Shown piece by piece: positions 17,423 through 26,159 of a DNA stretch of 33,343 bases. Positions within the stretch are counted from its first letter, which is position 1. Every line of letters begins with the position of its first letter. The position numbers were made by a program, and so were the translations under genes. The DNA is from Desulfobacteraceae bacterium (GTDB lineage Bacteria > Desulfobacterota > Desulfobacteria > Desulfobacterales > JALSRD01): positions 1 through 33,343 of the forward strand of contig JAMOVG010000264.1 in the NCBI GenBank assembly GCA_027061725.1. The letters are read 5' to 3'. Below the pieces are notes generated by a model that saw nothing but the letters and a program-made list of their open reading frames with translations, searched no databases and was not told the origin of the DNA.

Positions 17423-17959
17423 ATGAAGCGCAAGCGGAAAAAAAGCCTGAACCGCGAGGAACTGGCCGACCTGCTGGAACGCCTGGCACGGCAGTTGCGC
17501 GAGGGGACCGTTGCAATGGAGGGACGCTCGTGGCCGGTTTCCGACCAACTGGCGGTAAAAATCGGTTTCAGTGAAAAAAAGGGGCGCTTTACGGCCAAGC
17601 TCAAATGGCAGTGGTCCACCCTGGACGGCTACCCGGAAGAGGACCGGCGCGAGATCGCCCAATGGAAGGAATCCTTCAAAACGGTCAAAAAGCAGCTCAA
17701 CGCAAGCTTCAAGAACCTGTTGCGCCAAGCCAGGGAGGGTGACGGGCTGCCGGACCCCGGGACGCTGGCGCAATTCGTAGCCCAGTCATACGCCTTCGCC
17801 CGCCATGCCGAACCCGAGTGGCGCGACGCCATGGATGAATACCTCGACCATCTCGGCAACCTGGAACGGGCCGTGCGCGAGGGGCGGCCCGAAACCGTGG
17901 CCCACGAGCTGCGTGACATCAAGAGCCGCGTGGCCGCCTGCCACCGCGAATTCAAGTAG
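17423..17959 (+). CDS. Amphi-Trp domain-containing protein
   Basis: The 178-residue protein begins with a very basic stretch (M-K-R-K-R-K-K-S-L), then an amphi-Trp-type domain (about 8-75). A helix E-E-L-A-D-L-L-E-R-L-A-R-Q-L-R-E-G-T-V is followed by beta strands ending K-L-K-W-Q-W. The remaining 100 residues are predicted helices of no recognised family (K-K-Q-L-N-A-S-F-K-N-L-L-R near the start, D-I-K-S-R-V-A-A-C-H at the end). The ATG at 17423 is preferred over an in-frame GTG at 17402 because a CGGAGA site sits at the right distance. Position after pit and DUF47 suggests a link to phosphate homeostasis, but this is inference. Confidence 0.8.
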   Translation: MKRKRKKSLNREELADLLERLARQLREGTVAMEGRSWPVSDQLAVKIGFSEKKGRFTAKLKWQWSTLDGYPEEDRREIAQWKESFKTVKKQLNASFKNLLRQAREGDGLPDPGTLAQFVAQSYAFARHAEPEWRDAMDEYLDHLGNLERAVREGRPETVAHELRDIKSRVAACHREFK

Positions 17960-17998
17960 CCGGCGAACACGGCCGGCCCGCCCGCAGAGGATCCTGTC

Positions 17999-18979
17999 AT
18001 GACAATGGCCATCCGCATGTACGAAACCGGTGGCCCGGAAGTGCTGCGCTGGGAAGAAATCGATCCGGGCCGCCCCGGCCCCGGCGAAGTGCTGATCCGC
18101 CACGAAGCCGTGGGGCTCAACTTCATCGACGTTTACCACCGCACCGGCCTCTATCCCCTGCCGTCGCTTCCGGCCACACCGGGCCTGGAGGGTGCCGGTG
18201 TCATCGAAGAGGTGGGCCCCGGGGTTTCCCGGCTGCGTGTTGGTGACCGCGTGGCTTACGCCGGTCTGCCGCCCGGGGCCTACGCCCAGGCGCGCACCAT
18301 TGCGGCCCACCGCCTGGTGCGCCTGCCGGACGGCATCTCCACCCGCCAGGGGGCCGCCATCATGCTCCAGGGCATGACCGCCCGCTACCTCCTCAGGGGG
18401 TGCTACCGGGTGCGCCGCGGCGACACCATCCTGATCCACGCCGCCGCCGGCGGTGTGGGCCTGATCGTGTGCCAGTGGGCACACTACCTGGGCGCCACCG
18501 TCATCGGTACGGTGGGCTCGCCGGAAAAAGCCGAACTGGCCCGGCGGAACGGCTGCGACCACCCCATCGAGTACCGACACGAGGACCTGGTCGCGCGGGT
18601 GCGGGAGATCACCGGGGGACGGGGGGTGGACGTGGTCTACGATTCAGTGGGCCGCGACACCTTCGATAAATCCCTGGACTGCCTGCGCCCCATGGGGATG
18701 ATGGTCAGCTTCGGGCAGTCCTCGGGACCGGTTCCACCGCTGGACCTGGCCATGCTGGCGGCCAGGGGGTCGCTGTTTATCACGCGGCCCAGCCTGATGA
18801 CCTACACGGCCGAACGCAAAGACCTGCTGGCGCATGCCCGGGACCTGTTCAACGTCATCGCGAAGGGTGCCGTGCAGGTCGAGATCCGGCAGACCTACCC
18901 GCTTTCCGAGGCCGCCCGCGCCCACGAGGACTTGGAGAGCCGCCGCACCCGGGGCACCAGCATCCTGATTCCGGACTAG
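17999..18979 (+). CDS. NADPH:quinone oxidoreductase (zinc-independent MDR family)
   Basis: The 326-residue medium-chain reductase has E-A-V-G-L-N-F-I-D-V-Y-H-R-T-G-L-Y (about 37-53), the family hallmark of quinone oxidoreductase 1, and the nucleotide-binding motif A-A-A-G-G-V-G-L (about 151-158). It lacks the zinc-ligand cysteines of alcohol dehydrogenases. The reaction would be NADPH-dependent reduction of quinones or similar carbonyl acceptors in the cytosol. An AGAGGA ribosome binding site precedes the ATG, and a second in-frame ATG two codons later is possible. The link to the phosphate genes upstream is only proximity. Confidence 0.9.
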   Translation: MTMAIRMYETGGPEVLRWEEIDPGRPGPGEVLIRHEAVGLNFIDVYHRTGLYPLPSLPATPGLEGAGVIEEVGPGVSRLRVGDRVAYAGLPPGAYAQARTIAAHRLVRLPDGISTRQGAAIMLQGMTARYLLRGCYRVRRGDTILIHAAAGGVGLIVCQWAHYLGATVIGTVGSPEKAELARRNGCDHPIEYRHEDLVARVREITGGRGVDVVYDSVGRDTFDKSLDCLRPMGMMVSFGQSSGPVPPLDLAMLAARGSLFITRPSLMTYTAERKDLLAHARDLFNVIAKGAVQVEIRQTYPLSEAARAHEDLESRRTRGTSILIPD

Positions 18980-19000
18980 CCGGCCGCAACCCCCTCCTGC

Positions 19001-19029
19001 TTGCATTCAGGGGCGCAAATGATTATACT
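19001..19029 (+). promoter_or_regulatory. Promoter of the ClpX-like gene, implying a leaderless mRNA
   Basis: TTGCAT (19001-19006), exactly 17 bases, then TATACT (19024-19029). The expected transcript start is 19036-19037, and the ATG of the next gene is at 19037-19039. If the promoter is used, the mRNA would begin at or within a base or two of the start codon. Confidence 0.55.
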
Positions 19030-19036
19030 CGGTGGT

Positions 19037-20785
19037 ATGGAGAAGAACGAAAAAATACCCACTCCCAAGGAAATTGAAAAGGAAATCAGCGAGTTTCTGT
19101 CCAAGAAATTCGGCAGCAGCGTGCGCATGATTACGCCGCGTGTGCTCACCATGAATGCCGAAAGCGAGGGCGATGCAGGCGAGCAAAAGTCCGGCAGCGT
19201 CATCGATTTCGACCTCAAGCCGGAAGACCTGATCGCCTACCTGGACCAGTACATCATCAAGCAGGACATGGCCAAGGCGGTGCTGGCCACCAAGATCTGC
19301 ACCCACTTCAACCGCATCCGCCGCACCCGCTCCGGCCGTGAGCAGGCCGGCGACATGGTGGGGCGCATCAAGAACAACATCCTTATGATCGGCCCCACCG
19401 GCGTGGGCAAGACTTACATGGTCAAGCTGATCGCCAACCGCATCGGGGTGCCTTTCGTCAAGGGCGATGCCACCAAGTTCAGCGAAACCGGCTACGTGGG
19501 CGGTGACGTGGAGGATCTGGTGCGCGACCTGGTGCGCGAGGCCGACGACGACATCGAGCTGGCCCAGCACGGTATCATCTACATCGATGAAATCGACAAA
19601 ATCGCGGGCAGCCGGCACATCATCGGCGCCGACGTATCGCGCACCGGCGTCCAGCGGGCATTGCTCAAGCCCATGGAGGAGACCGAGGTCGAACTCAAGG
19701 TGCCCCACGACCCCATCTCCATGTTCCAGGAGATCGAGCGTTTCCGCAAGACGGGCGACCGCAAGAAACGCACCGTCAACACGCGCAACATCCTGTTCAT
19801 CGTCAGCGGCGCTTTTTCTGAACTGCCGGAAATCATTCGCAAACGCATCGCCAGGCAGGGGATCGGTTTCGGTGCCCAGGTCCACGAGAGCCGCGACGAG
19901 ACGGATTTCCTGCGCCACGTGAGCTCCGAGGACCTCATCAAGTTCGGCTTCGAGTCCGAATTCGTGGGACGGCTGCCGGTGCGCGCCGTGTTCGAGAAAC
20001 TGGGCGAGGACGACCTTTTCGAGATCCTCAAAAACCCCAACAACCCCATCATCCTGGGCAAAAAACTGGACTTTGCCGCCTACGGCATTGACATCAAGTT
20101 CGACGATCGGGCGCTGCGCCTGCTGGCCGCCCGGGCCTTCAAGGAAAACACCGGCGCCCGGGGACTGGTCAGCGCCGTGGAAAAAGCGCTGCTGGAGTTC
20201 GAAAAACGGCTGCCCTCGCTGGAAATTCGCCATTTCGCGGTGACGCCCGGGATCATCGCGAAACCGCAGGCCGCCGTGGAACGGCTGGCCGCCGGGCCCC
20301 GCAAACGCGACCAACAGGAATTCCGGCGACTGGCGGCCGAGGAGCACGCCTTTATTCACGACTACATTCAAAACAACCGTGCCATGCTGGCCGAAAAGTA
20401 CAACCTGGCCCTGACGCCTTCGCGCATCGCCATGGTGGCCACTTTTTACGCGCGCCACATCATGGACGTCGGCCACGTCATCCAGCGCGTCAAGCAGCTG
20501 CACGACGAGATCAAGAAAATCGAGCTTTACTTTTACAAAACCCATGATATCAATATCGTACTGGAGGAGGAGGCCATCGACTTCATCATCGAGCAGGTGA
20601 TCGATGACATCCTCACTCTCCAGGAACTCGAGAAAAAGCTCTCCGAGGATTTCGAATACGGCCTCAAGCTGATCCGCGAAAAGACGGGCCGCAACCGTTT
20701 CTTCCTCACGCGCCGGGCCCTGACAGACCCCGAGGGATTTCTCGAAGACCTGATTCGCGACGAACTGAAACTGTCCGGACACTGA
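19037..20785 (+). CDS. ClpX-like AAA+ unfoldase with long C-terminal extension
   Basis: The 582-residue AAA+ protein resembles ClpX. It has Walker A G-P-T-G-V-G-K-T (119-126), pore loop S-E-T-G-Y-V-G (near 150), Walker B Y-I-D-E-I-D-K, an R-Q-G-I-G-F-G-A segment (near 275) corresponding to the ClpP-docking IGF loop, and sensor 2 T-G-A-R-G-L. It differs in three ways. The N-terminal zinc-binding domain is replaced by about 75 residues without paired cysteines (I-P-T-P-K-E-I-E-K-E-I at the start). The RKH loop is altered to a Lys/Arg-rich stretch. About 175 extra helical residues follow residue 405. ClpX is usually about 420 residues. The start at 19037 fits the promoter spacing. An in-frame ATG at 19019 with an AGGGG site is the alternative. 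Confidence 0.85.
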   Translation: MEKNEKIPTPKEIEKEISEFLSKKFGSSVRMITPRVLTMNAESEGDAGEQKSGSVIDFDLKPEDLIAYLDQYIIKQDMAKAVLATKICTHFNRIRRTRSGREQAGDMVGRIKNNILMIGPTGVGKTYMVKLIANRIGVPFVKGDATKFSETGYVGGDVEDLVRDLVREADDDIELAQHGIIYIDEIDKIAGSRHIIGADVSRTGVQRALLKPMEETEVELKVPHDPISMFQEIERFRKTGDRKKRTVNTRNILFIVSGAFSELPEIIRKRIARQGIGFGAQVHESRDETDFLRHVSSEDLIKFGFESEFVGRLPVRAVFEKLGEDDLFEILKNPNNPIILGKKLDFAAYGIDIKFDDRALRLLAARAFKENTGARGLVSAVEKALLEFEKRLPSLEIRHFAVTPGIIAKPQAAVERLAAGPRKRDQQEFRRLAAEEHAFIHDYIQNNRAMLAEKYNLALTPSRIAMVATFYARHIMDVGHVIQRVKQLHDEIKKIELYFYKTHDINIVLEEEAIDFIIEQVIDDILTLQELEKKLSEDFEYGLKLIREKTGRNRFFLTRRALTDPEGFLEDLIRDELKLSGH

Positions 20786-20794
20786 ATCGACCTG

Positions 20795-20825
20795 CGTCCG
20801 CACCGCCGCCAGGGGGGTGCGGACG
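20795..20825. terminator. 10-bp hairpin after the ClpX-like gene, without U-tract
   Basis: CGTCCGCACC (20795-20804) pairs with GGTGCGGACG (20816-20825). It begins 10 bases after the stop codon. There is no T run. The following region to 21007 is GC-rich except for a short T-rich stretch near 20931-20945 and shows no gene. Confidence 0.45.
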
Positions 20826-21007
20826 ACAGCGGCACCCCTGAAAGCGAGACGCGCGCCACCGATCACCACAGGATGTGCGGGCCGCCGCAGAAAAGCCTCG
20901 TGACCCGCTGTGGCCCCCGGGCTCCCTGTGGTTGATTTTATTTTAGCCCGGCGGCCGGCCCGGACACCGGAGGGGCCGCCTCCTGAACCCAAGAAGGCAA
21001 ATGACAT

Positions 21008-22186
21008 ATGATTGGCATATCGAAACTCTACTGCGGTACGGTGGAGCCGTCCGACGCACTGCGCTACGGGCGGCACTCCTCGAAACTGCCCTCCCACCTG
21101 CTGCAGTTTTCCGCCGACAAACGCCCGGTGGTGGTCTGGAATATCACCCGGCGCTGCAACCTGAAGTGCATCCATTGCTACGCCCATGCCCGGGACCGCG
21201 AGTTTGACGACGAACTGACCACCGGCGAGGGCAAACGGCTGCTCGACGACCTGGCCGCCTTCGGCGTACCGGTGGTGCTCTTTTCGGGCGGTGAGCCGCT
21301 GGTGCGCAAGGACCTTCCGGAACTGGCGGCCCACGCCGTGCAGAAAGGCATGCGTGCCGTGATCTCCACCAACGGCACCCTGATTACGCCGGAGAAGGCG
21401 CGCACCCTCAAGGAGATCGGACTTTCCTACGTGGGCATCAGCCTGGACGGCATGCAGGAGGTCAACGACCGTTTCCGGGGCATCAAGGGGGCCTTCGCGG
21501 CCGCCATGGAGGGCATCGAGAACTGCAAGGAGGCCGGCATCAAGGTGGGCCTGCGATTCACCATCAACAAGTTCAACCTGGCCGAAATCCCGCGCATCTT
21601 CGAACTGCTCGAAGAGCGGGACATCCCGCGGGCCTGCTTCTACCACCTGGTCTACGCCGGGCGCGGCTCCGAACTTGTCAAGCACGACGCCAGCCACGAG
21701 GAGACCCGCAAAGCGGTGGACCTGATCATGGACCTGACCCGCAAGCTCCACGAAAAGGGCAAGCCCAAGGAAATCCTGACGGTGGACAACCATGCCGACG
21801 GCCCTTACGTCTACCTGCGCCTGCTGCGCGAGGATCCCGAGCGGGCGGCAGAAGTACTCGAGCTGCTGCAGATGAACGAAGGCAACAGTTCGGGCCGCGG
21901 CATCGGCTGCGTCAGCTGGGACGGAGAAGTTTACGCCGACCAGTTCTGGCGCCACTACAGCTTCGGCAATGTCCGGCAGCGGCCGTTCTCAGAGATCTGG
22001 ACGGATCTTTCCGAACCGCTCATGGGCAAGCTCAAGGAGAAGAAAAAATACGTAAAGGGGCGCTGCGCCCGCTGCCGCTGGCTGGACATCTGCGGGGGGA
22101 ACTTCCGGGTGCGCGCCGAGGCCGTCACCGGCGACCTGTGGGCGCCCGACCCCGCCTGTTACCTTACGGACGAAGAAATTTCCTGA
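21008..22186 (+). CDS. ahbC: 12,18-didecarboxysiroheme deacetylase AhbC (radical SAM)
   Basis: The 392-residue radical SAM enzyme begins M-I-G-I-S-K-L-Y-C-G-T-V-E-P-S-D-A-L-R-Y, an N-terminus I associate with AhbC proteins of sulfate reducers. The SAM cluster cysteines are C50, C54 and C57 (R-C-N-L-K-C-I-H-C-Y). The C-terminus has an auxiliary-cluster cysteine set (G-R-C-A-R-C-R-W-L-D-I-C-G-G-N, then P-A-C-Y). AhbC converts 12,18-didecarboxysiroheme to Fe-coproporphyrin III in the siroheme-dependent heme pathway. Adjacent hemB and ahbD strongly support the call. An AGAAGG ribosome binding site lies about 10 bases before the ATG. The related NirJ family is the main alternative. Confidence 0.88.
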   Translation: MIGISKLYCGTVEPSDALRYGRHSSKLPSHLLQFSADKRPVVVWNITRRCNLKCIHCYAHARDREFDDELTTGEGKRLLDDLAAFGVPVVLFSGGEPLVRKDLPELAAHAVQKGMRAVISTNGTLITPEKARTLKEIGLSYVGISLDGMQEVNDRFRGIKGAFAAAMEGIENCKEAGIKVGLRFTINKFNLAEIPRIFELLEERDIPRACFYHLVYAGRGSELVKHDASHEETRKAVDLIMDLTRKLHEKGKPKEILTVDNHADGPYVYLRLLREDPERAAEVLELLQMNEGNSSGRGIGCVSWDGEVYADQFWRHYSFGNVRQRPFSEIWTDLSEPLMGKLKEKKKYVKGRCARCRWLDICGGNFRVRAEAVTGDLWAPDPACYLTDEEIS

Positions 22187-22198
22187 AAAGGAGAAGCC

Positions 22199-23173
22199 AT
22201 GCTGTTTCCCGACTACCGACCCCGGCGCATGCGCGCCAGTGAAGCCCTGCGGCGCATGATCCGGGAGACCGAACTGTCTCCGGACGACTTCATCTACCCC
22301 CTGTTCGCGGTGGGCGGCAGGAAGGTGGCCGAGCCTATCTCATCGCTGCCGGGCCAGTACCACTACTCGGTGGACAACATCGCCGCCGAGGCCCGCAAGG
22401 CCTGGCAGCTGGGCATCCCGGCGGTGATCCTCTTCGGGGTGCCGGACAGCAAAGACCCGCTGGGTACCCGGGCCTATGCCAAAGACGGCATCGTGCAGCA
22501 GGCCGTGCGGGCCGTCAAGGACCGCGTGCCGGAGATGGTGGTGATCACCGACGTGTGCCTGTGCGCCTATACCGATCACGGCCACTGCGGCGTGGTGGAA
22601 GGCGAGGTCATCGACAACGACGCCTCGCTGGATCTGCTGGCGCGCACGGCCCTGTCCCACGCCCGGGCCGGCGCCGACATGGTGGCCCCCTCGGACATGA
22701 TGGACGGACGCGTGGGCGAGATTCGCGACAGCCTGGACGAAAAGGGCTTCAGCCACGTACCCATCATGGCCTACAGCGCCAAGTACTGCTCGGCCTACTA
22801 CGGTCCGTTTCGCGAAGCGGCCGACTCGGCGCCGCGCTTCGGCGACCGGCGCACCTACCAGATGGACCCGGCCAACGCCCTGGAGGCCGTGCGTGAGGCG
22901 ACGCTGGATGTCGAAGAGGGCGCCGACATCATCATGGTCAAGCCCGCCCTGGCCTATCTGGACGTCATCTGCCGCGTGCGCCAGGAAATCGACCTGCCCG
23001 TGGCGGCCTACAACGTCAGCGGCGAGTACGCCATGATCAAGGCGGCCGCCAAGATGGGCTGGCTGGACGAGAAAAGGGTGATGATGGAGACCCTGACAGC
23101 CATCAAGCGCGCCGGCGCCGACATGATCCTGACCTATTTTGCCCCCGCCGCGGCAAGGATACTGAACGCATGA
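22199..23173 (+). CDS. hemB: Porphobilinogen synthase (5-aminolevulinate dehydratase)
   Basis: HemB condenses two 5-aminolevulinate molecules to porphobilinogen, the first shared step to siroheme, heme and cobalamin. The 324-residue product has the active-site lysines K195 (A-Y-S-A-K-Y) and K248 (I-M-V-K-P-A) and the cysteine triplet C120, C122, C130 ([13 protein letters not shown]), marking the zinc-dependent type. An AAAGGAGAAG ribosome binding site lies in the 12-base gap after ahbC. Its stop overlaps the ahbD start as ATGA. Confidence 0.97.
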   Translation: MLFPDYRPRRMRASEALRRMIRETELSPDDFIYPLFAVGGRKVAEPISSLPGQYHYSVDNIAAEARKAWQLGIPAVILFGVPDSKDPLGTRAYAKDGIVQQAVRAVKDRVPEMVVITDVCLCAYTDHGHCGVVEGEVIDNDASLDLLARTALSHARAGADMVAPSDMMDGRVGEIRDSLDEKGFSHVPIMAYSAKYCSAYYGPFREAADSAPRFGDRRTYQMDPANALEAVREATLDVEEGADIIMVKPALAYLDVICRVRQEIDLPVAAYNVSGEYAMIKAAAKMGWLDEKRVMMETLTAIKRAGADMILTYFAPAAARILNA

Positions 23174-24312
23174 ACCACGTTGAAAATCACAAACCCCACG
23201 GACATCCCCACGGCGGCCACCCCGGCAAGGCAACCAACGACACCCTGCGGCTGGTGGCCTGGGAAATCACGCGCAACTGCAACCTGGCCTGCGTGCACTG
23301 CCGGGCCTCGGCCACCATGGGGCCCTACAGCGGCGAACTGGACACGCCCGCCGCGCTGCGGCTGCTGGACCAGATCGCGGAAGTGGGCAAATGCATTGTC
23401 ATCCTGACCGGCGGCGAACCCCTGCTGCGCGAAGACATCTTCGAGGTGGCGGCCCACGGCAACGAACTGGGTCTGAGAATGGTCATGGCCGTCAACGGCA
23501 CCCTGGTGACACCCGAAAACGCCGCGCGCATGGCCGGCGCCGGCATCCAGCGCATCAGCATCAGCCTGGACGGCGCCAGCGCCGAGAAGCACGACGCCTT
23601 CCGCGGCGTGCCCGGCGCCTTCGACGGCGCCCTGCGGGGCATCGAGCTGATCAAGCAGGCGGGCATCGATTTTCAGGTCAACACTACCGTCACGCGCGCC
23701 AACCTGGAGGAAATTCCGCGCATAGAGGATCTGGCCGTGCAGCTGGGCGCCGTGGCGCACCACATCTTCCTGCTGGTACCCACCGGCCGCGGAAAATACA
23801 TCTCCGACCAGGCCATCACGGCCGAGGAGTACGAACGCACCCTGCACTGGTTCTACGATCAGCGTGAACGCACCCAACTGCAGCTCAAGGCCACCTGCGC
23901 CCCCCACTACTACCGCATCCTGCGCCAGCGGGCCAGGGACGAAGGCAAGACGGTCACCTTCCAGTCCCACGGCCTGGACGCCGTCACCCGCGGCTGCCTG
24001 GGAGGCACGGGGTTCTGCTTCATCTCCCACCGCGGCATCGTGCAGCCCTGCGGCTTTCTGCACGTAGACAGCGGCGACGTCACGCGGCAGGACTTCGGCG
24101 ACATCTGGTATCGCTCCAAGGTCTTTCTTGATCTGCGCAATTATGATAAGCTGACCGGAAAGTGCGGCCGCTGCGAGTACAAGCGCGTCTGCGGCGGATG
24201 CCGCGCCCGGGCCTACGAGGCCACCGGCGACTATCTGGCCGAAGAACCGCTCTGCCTCTACGAACCCCGGCGCCGGGAAAACCGGCCCGACGCTTCGAGG
24301 AATGGGTCATGA
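23170..24312 (+). CDS. ahbD: Heme b synthase AhbD (radical SAM, Fe-coproporphyrin III decarboxylase)
   Basis: The 380-residue radical SAM enzyme has SAM-cluster cysteines C37, C41 and C44 ([11 protein letters not shown]) and the G-G-E-P motif. The C-terminal SPASM-like set is [13 protein letters not shown], with a final Cys in P-L-C-L-Y-E-P. The [12 protein letters not shown] start of the domain is typical of AhbD, which oxidatively decarboxylates two propionates of Fe-coproporphyrin III to give heme b. The first 18 residues are rich in histidine (seven His), a possible metal-binding tail. It overlaps hemB upstream and the CBS/ACT gene downstream by four bases each, so translation is probably coupled. 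Confidence 0.9.
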   Translation: MNHVENHKPHGHPHGGHPGKATNDTLRLVAWEITRNCNLACVHCRASATMGPYSGELDTPAALRLLDQIAEVGKCIVILTGGEPLLREDIFEVAAHGNELGLRMVMAVNGTLVTPENAARMAGAGIQRISISLDGASAEKHDAFRGVPGAFDGALRGIELIKQAGIDFQVNTTVTRANLEEIPRIEDLAVQLGAVAHHIFLLVPTGRGKYISDQAITAEEYERTLHWFYDQRERTQLQLKATCAPHYYRILRQRARDEGKTVTFQSHGLDAVTRGCLGGTGFCFISHRGIVQPCGFLHVDSGDVTRQDFGDIWYRSKVFLDLRNYDKLTGKCGRCEYKRVCGGCRARAYEATGDYLAEEPLCLYEPRRRENRPDASRNGS

Positions 24313-24914
24313 AAATCCGATCGCTGATGATACCGGACCCCATCACCATCACCCGGGACACCACCGTCACCGAGGCCATCGAGCTGATGAAGCACAACTC
24401 CATCCGCCACCTGCCGGTGGTGGCCGAGCACAACCGCCTGGTGGGTTTCGTCACCCTGGCCGACATGAAACAGGGCCTGATCCCCTCCATGGTGGGCGAC
24501 CTCACGCTGGAGGACCTGATGATCAGGAACCCCATCAGCGTGGGGCCGGACGACGACATCGAAATCGGGGCCCAGCTCATCTACAAGAACAAGATCGGCG
24601 GCATGCCGGTGGTGGAGAACGGCCGCCTGGTGGGCATCATCACGGCCACGGACATGCTGCGCACCTTCATCGACATGATGGGCATGCTCTCGGCCAGTTC
24701 CCGCGTGGACGTGGAAATCGAAGAAAAACCGGGCGCCTTTAAGAAGGCCACACAAATCATTCACGACAGCGGCGGCGACATCATCAACGTGGGAATGACC
24801 ACCCGCAGCGCCGGTAAACGCACCTATTACTTCCGACTGACGTCGTGCAAGACCGCCGGCATCCGGAAGGCCCTGGAAGACGAGGGCTTCACCGTCGTGT
24901 CGGCCATGGACTGA
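24309..24914 (+). CDS. CBS pair and ACT domain protein
   Basis: The 201-residue protein has two CBS domains (about 7-55 and 70-120; motifs M-I-P-D-P-I-T-I and R-H-L-P-V-V, then M-I-R-N-P-I-S-V and G-G-M-P-V-V). A C-terminal ACT domain follows (about 135-201: V-D-V-E-I-E-E-K-P-G-A-F). CBS pairs usually bind adenine nucleotides, and ACT domains often bind amino acids. No catalytic domain is present, so it is presumably a sensor or regulator of a partner. It starts inside the ahbD stop (ATGA), so it is produced with the heme enzymes. The open frame continues upstream in ahbD, but the ATG at 24309 is the natural start. Confidence 0.9.
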   Translation: MKIRSLMIPDPITITRDTTVTEAIELMKHNSIRHLPVVAEHNRLVGFVTLADMKQGLIPSMVGDLTLEDLMIRNPISVGPDDDIEIGAQLIYKNKIGGMPVVENGRLVGIITATDMLRTFIDMMGMLSASSRVDVEIEEKPGAFKKATQIIHDSGGDIINVGMTTRSAGKRTYYFRLTSCKTAGIRKALEDEGFTVVSAMD

Positions 24915-24993
24915 GTCGGCCGGTTTGCGCGATCCCTGTCTTCGGGGGTGAAGAGGAAAAGCCGCTGCCCTTGCAAAGCTTTCGAGGTTGCCC

Positions 24994-25512
24994 ATGAAAA
25001 CCCGATTAGGAGATTTCCCGCTGCGAGCCACGGGCCGATATCTGCTCTGCGCACTGATCGTCCTGTTGACAGCCGCCTGTACCACCATGGTCCGAAAAGA
25101 CCCGCCGCGCATCCAAGTGGCCGACATCCGTCCCGGGGAAGTCAAGGCCATGGAGGCCCACTTTCTGGTCACCCTGCGGGTCATCAACCCCAACGACAGC
25201 GACCTGTCCATCAAGGGACTGAGCTGTGACCTGGCCATCAACGGCCGTCGCATCGCCTCGGGCGTATCCAGCGACAGCCGTGTCATTCCGGCCTTTGGAA
25301 GCGACACGCTGGAAGTGAAGGTGTATTCCTCCATGGTCACGATGGCCGGAGCCGTCATCGGCATGCTCCAGCAGGCCCGGCACACCGGCAGGGGACCGGA
25401 AGAGATCGACTACGAACTTTCCGGGAAACTGAAGCTGGGCGGTTTTTTCTCCTCGATGCCGTTTTCCACCAAGGGACGGCTTTCGCTGGCCGACCAGAGC
25501 ACCGCGCAGTGA
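24994..25512 (+). CDS. LEA type 2 (WHy-like) lipoprotein
   Basis: The 172-residue protein has a signal peptide ending in the lipobox L-T-A-A-C (Cys about residue 29), so it should be a lipid-anchored envelope protein. The mature part is a beta-sandwich of LEA14/WHy type, with the pattern V-T-L-R-V-I-N-P-N-D (N-P-N is the family hallmark), I-K-G-L-S-C-D-L-A-I-N-G-R and later Y-E-L-S-G-K-L-K-L. A GAGG ribosome binding site supports the ATG at 24994 over the in-frame TTG at 24988. Its stop overlaps the next start as GTGA. The role of bacterial LEA-14-like lipoproteins is not well established. Confidence 0.85.
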   Translation: MKTRLGDFPLRATGRYLLCALIVLLTAACTTMVRKDPPRIQVADIRPGEVKAMEAHFLVTLRVINPNDSDLSIKGLSCDLAINGRRIASGVSSDSRVIPAFGSDTLEVKVYSSMVTMAGAVIGMLQQARHTGRGPEEIDYELSGKLKLGGFFSSMPFSTKGRLSLADQSTAQ

Positions 25513-26141
25513 CCGGGGCCTACGAACAAATCATCCGTGACAACCTGGAACGGCTTTACCGCGACCTTGCCGGGGACCTGGCACGCGCCCTTCCGGCCCA
25601 GCGCCGGGACCAACGATTCGTTTTCCCCGCCTTTGGGAGGCGCTGTGTGATCGCGCCCGACGGAATCACCCTGGGGGATCGCCCCCAGACCGGCCCGGTG
25701 GGCATTCTTATTTCGCTGTATGCCCTGCATGTGGAAAACCGGGAGATGCGGCTGCAGCCCCTTCGGGCCTTCAAGGAGCTTCCCGACAGCATGCCCTACG
25801 CCGGGGCCTTCGCGGCGCGCACCGAGCAGACGCTGGTCCCCCACGTAGCCCGCATCGCGCAGGCGGCCGACCGCATCGAGAAAACCTTCGGCGGACACCC
25901 GCCACCCGAGGGCACGGGCGGCGACTTCGGCTTCGTACTCTACCCCCTTCCCAAAATCGCCCTGTGTTATATTTTCTACGAGGCCGACGAGGACTTCCCG
26001 GCGGCGGCTACCTGCCTGTACTCGAATAACGCCGACCTTTTTCTGCCCACCGACGCCCTGGCCGACGTGGGTGAATACACTTCTTCAAGGATGCTCTCCC
26101 TGCTGCACGATCCGTCGGCACGGGGGAAATCCACAACCTGA
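25509..26141 (+). CDS. DUF3786 domain protein
   Basis: The 210-residue soluble protein matches my recollection of DUF3786, a domain frequent in anaerobes that make corrinoid or iron-sulfur proteins. Its features are Y-E-Q-I-I-R-D-N near the start, V-G-I-L-I-S-L-Y-A-L-H, F-K-E-L-P-D-S-M-P-Y and the late F-V-L-Y-P-L-P-K-I-A-L-C-Y-I-F-Y-E-A-D-E-D-F region (described here in two pieces). It starts with GTG at 25509, overlapping the lipoprotein stop, and is followed after 18 bases by a ferredoxin. No catalytic motif is visible. The function is unknown. Confidence 0.8.
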   Translation: MTGAYEQIIRDNLERLYRDLAGDLARALPAQRRDQRFVFPAFGRRCVIAPDGITLGDRPQTGPVGILISLYALHVENREMRLQPLRAFKELPDSMPYAGAFAARTEQTLVPHVARIAQAADRIEKTFGGHPPPEGTGGDFGFVLYPLPKIALCYIFYEADEDFPAAATCLYSNNADLFLPTDALADVGEYTSSRMLSLLHDPSARGKSTT

Positions 26142-26159
26142 GACAGCAGGAGGAACATT

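Noticed and set aside
19007-21955. Minus-strand open frame of nearly 3 kb opposite the ClpX-like and ahbC genes
   Set aside because: It spans two unrelated genes and an intergenic region with no recognisable domain. High GC at third positions suppresses stops on the opposite strand.
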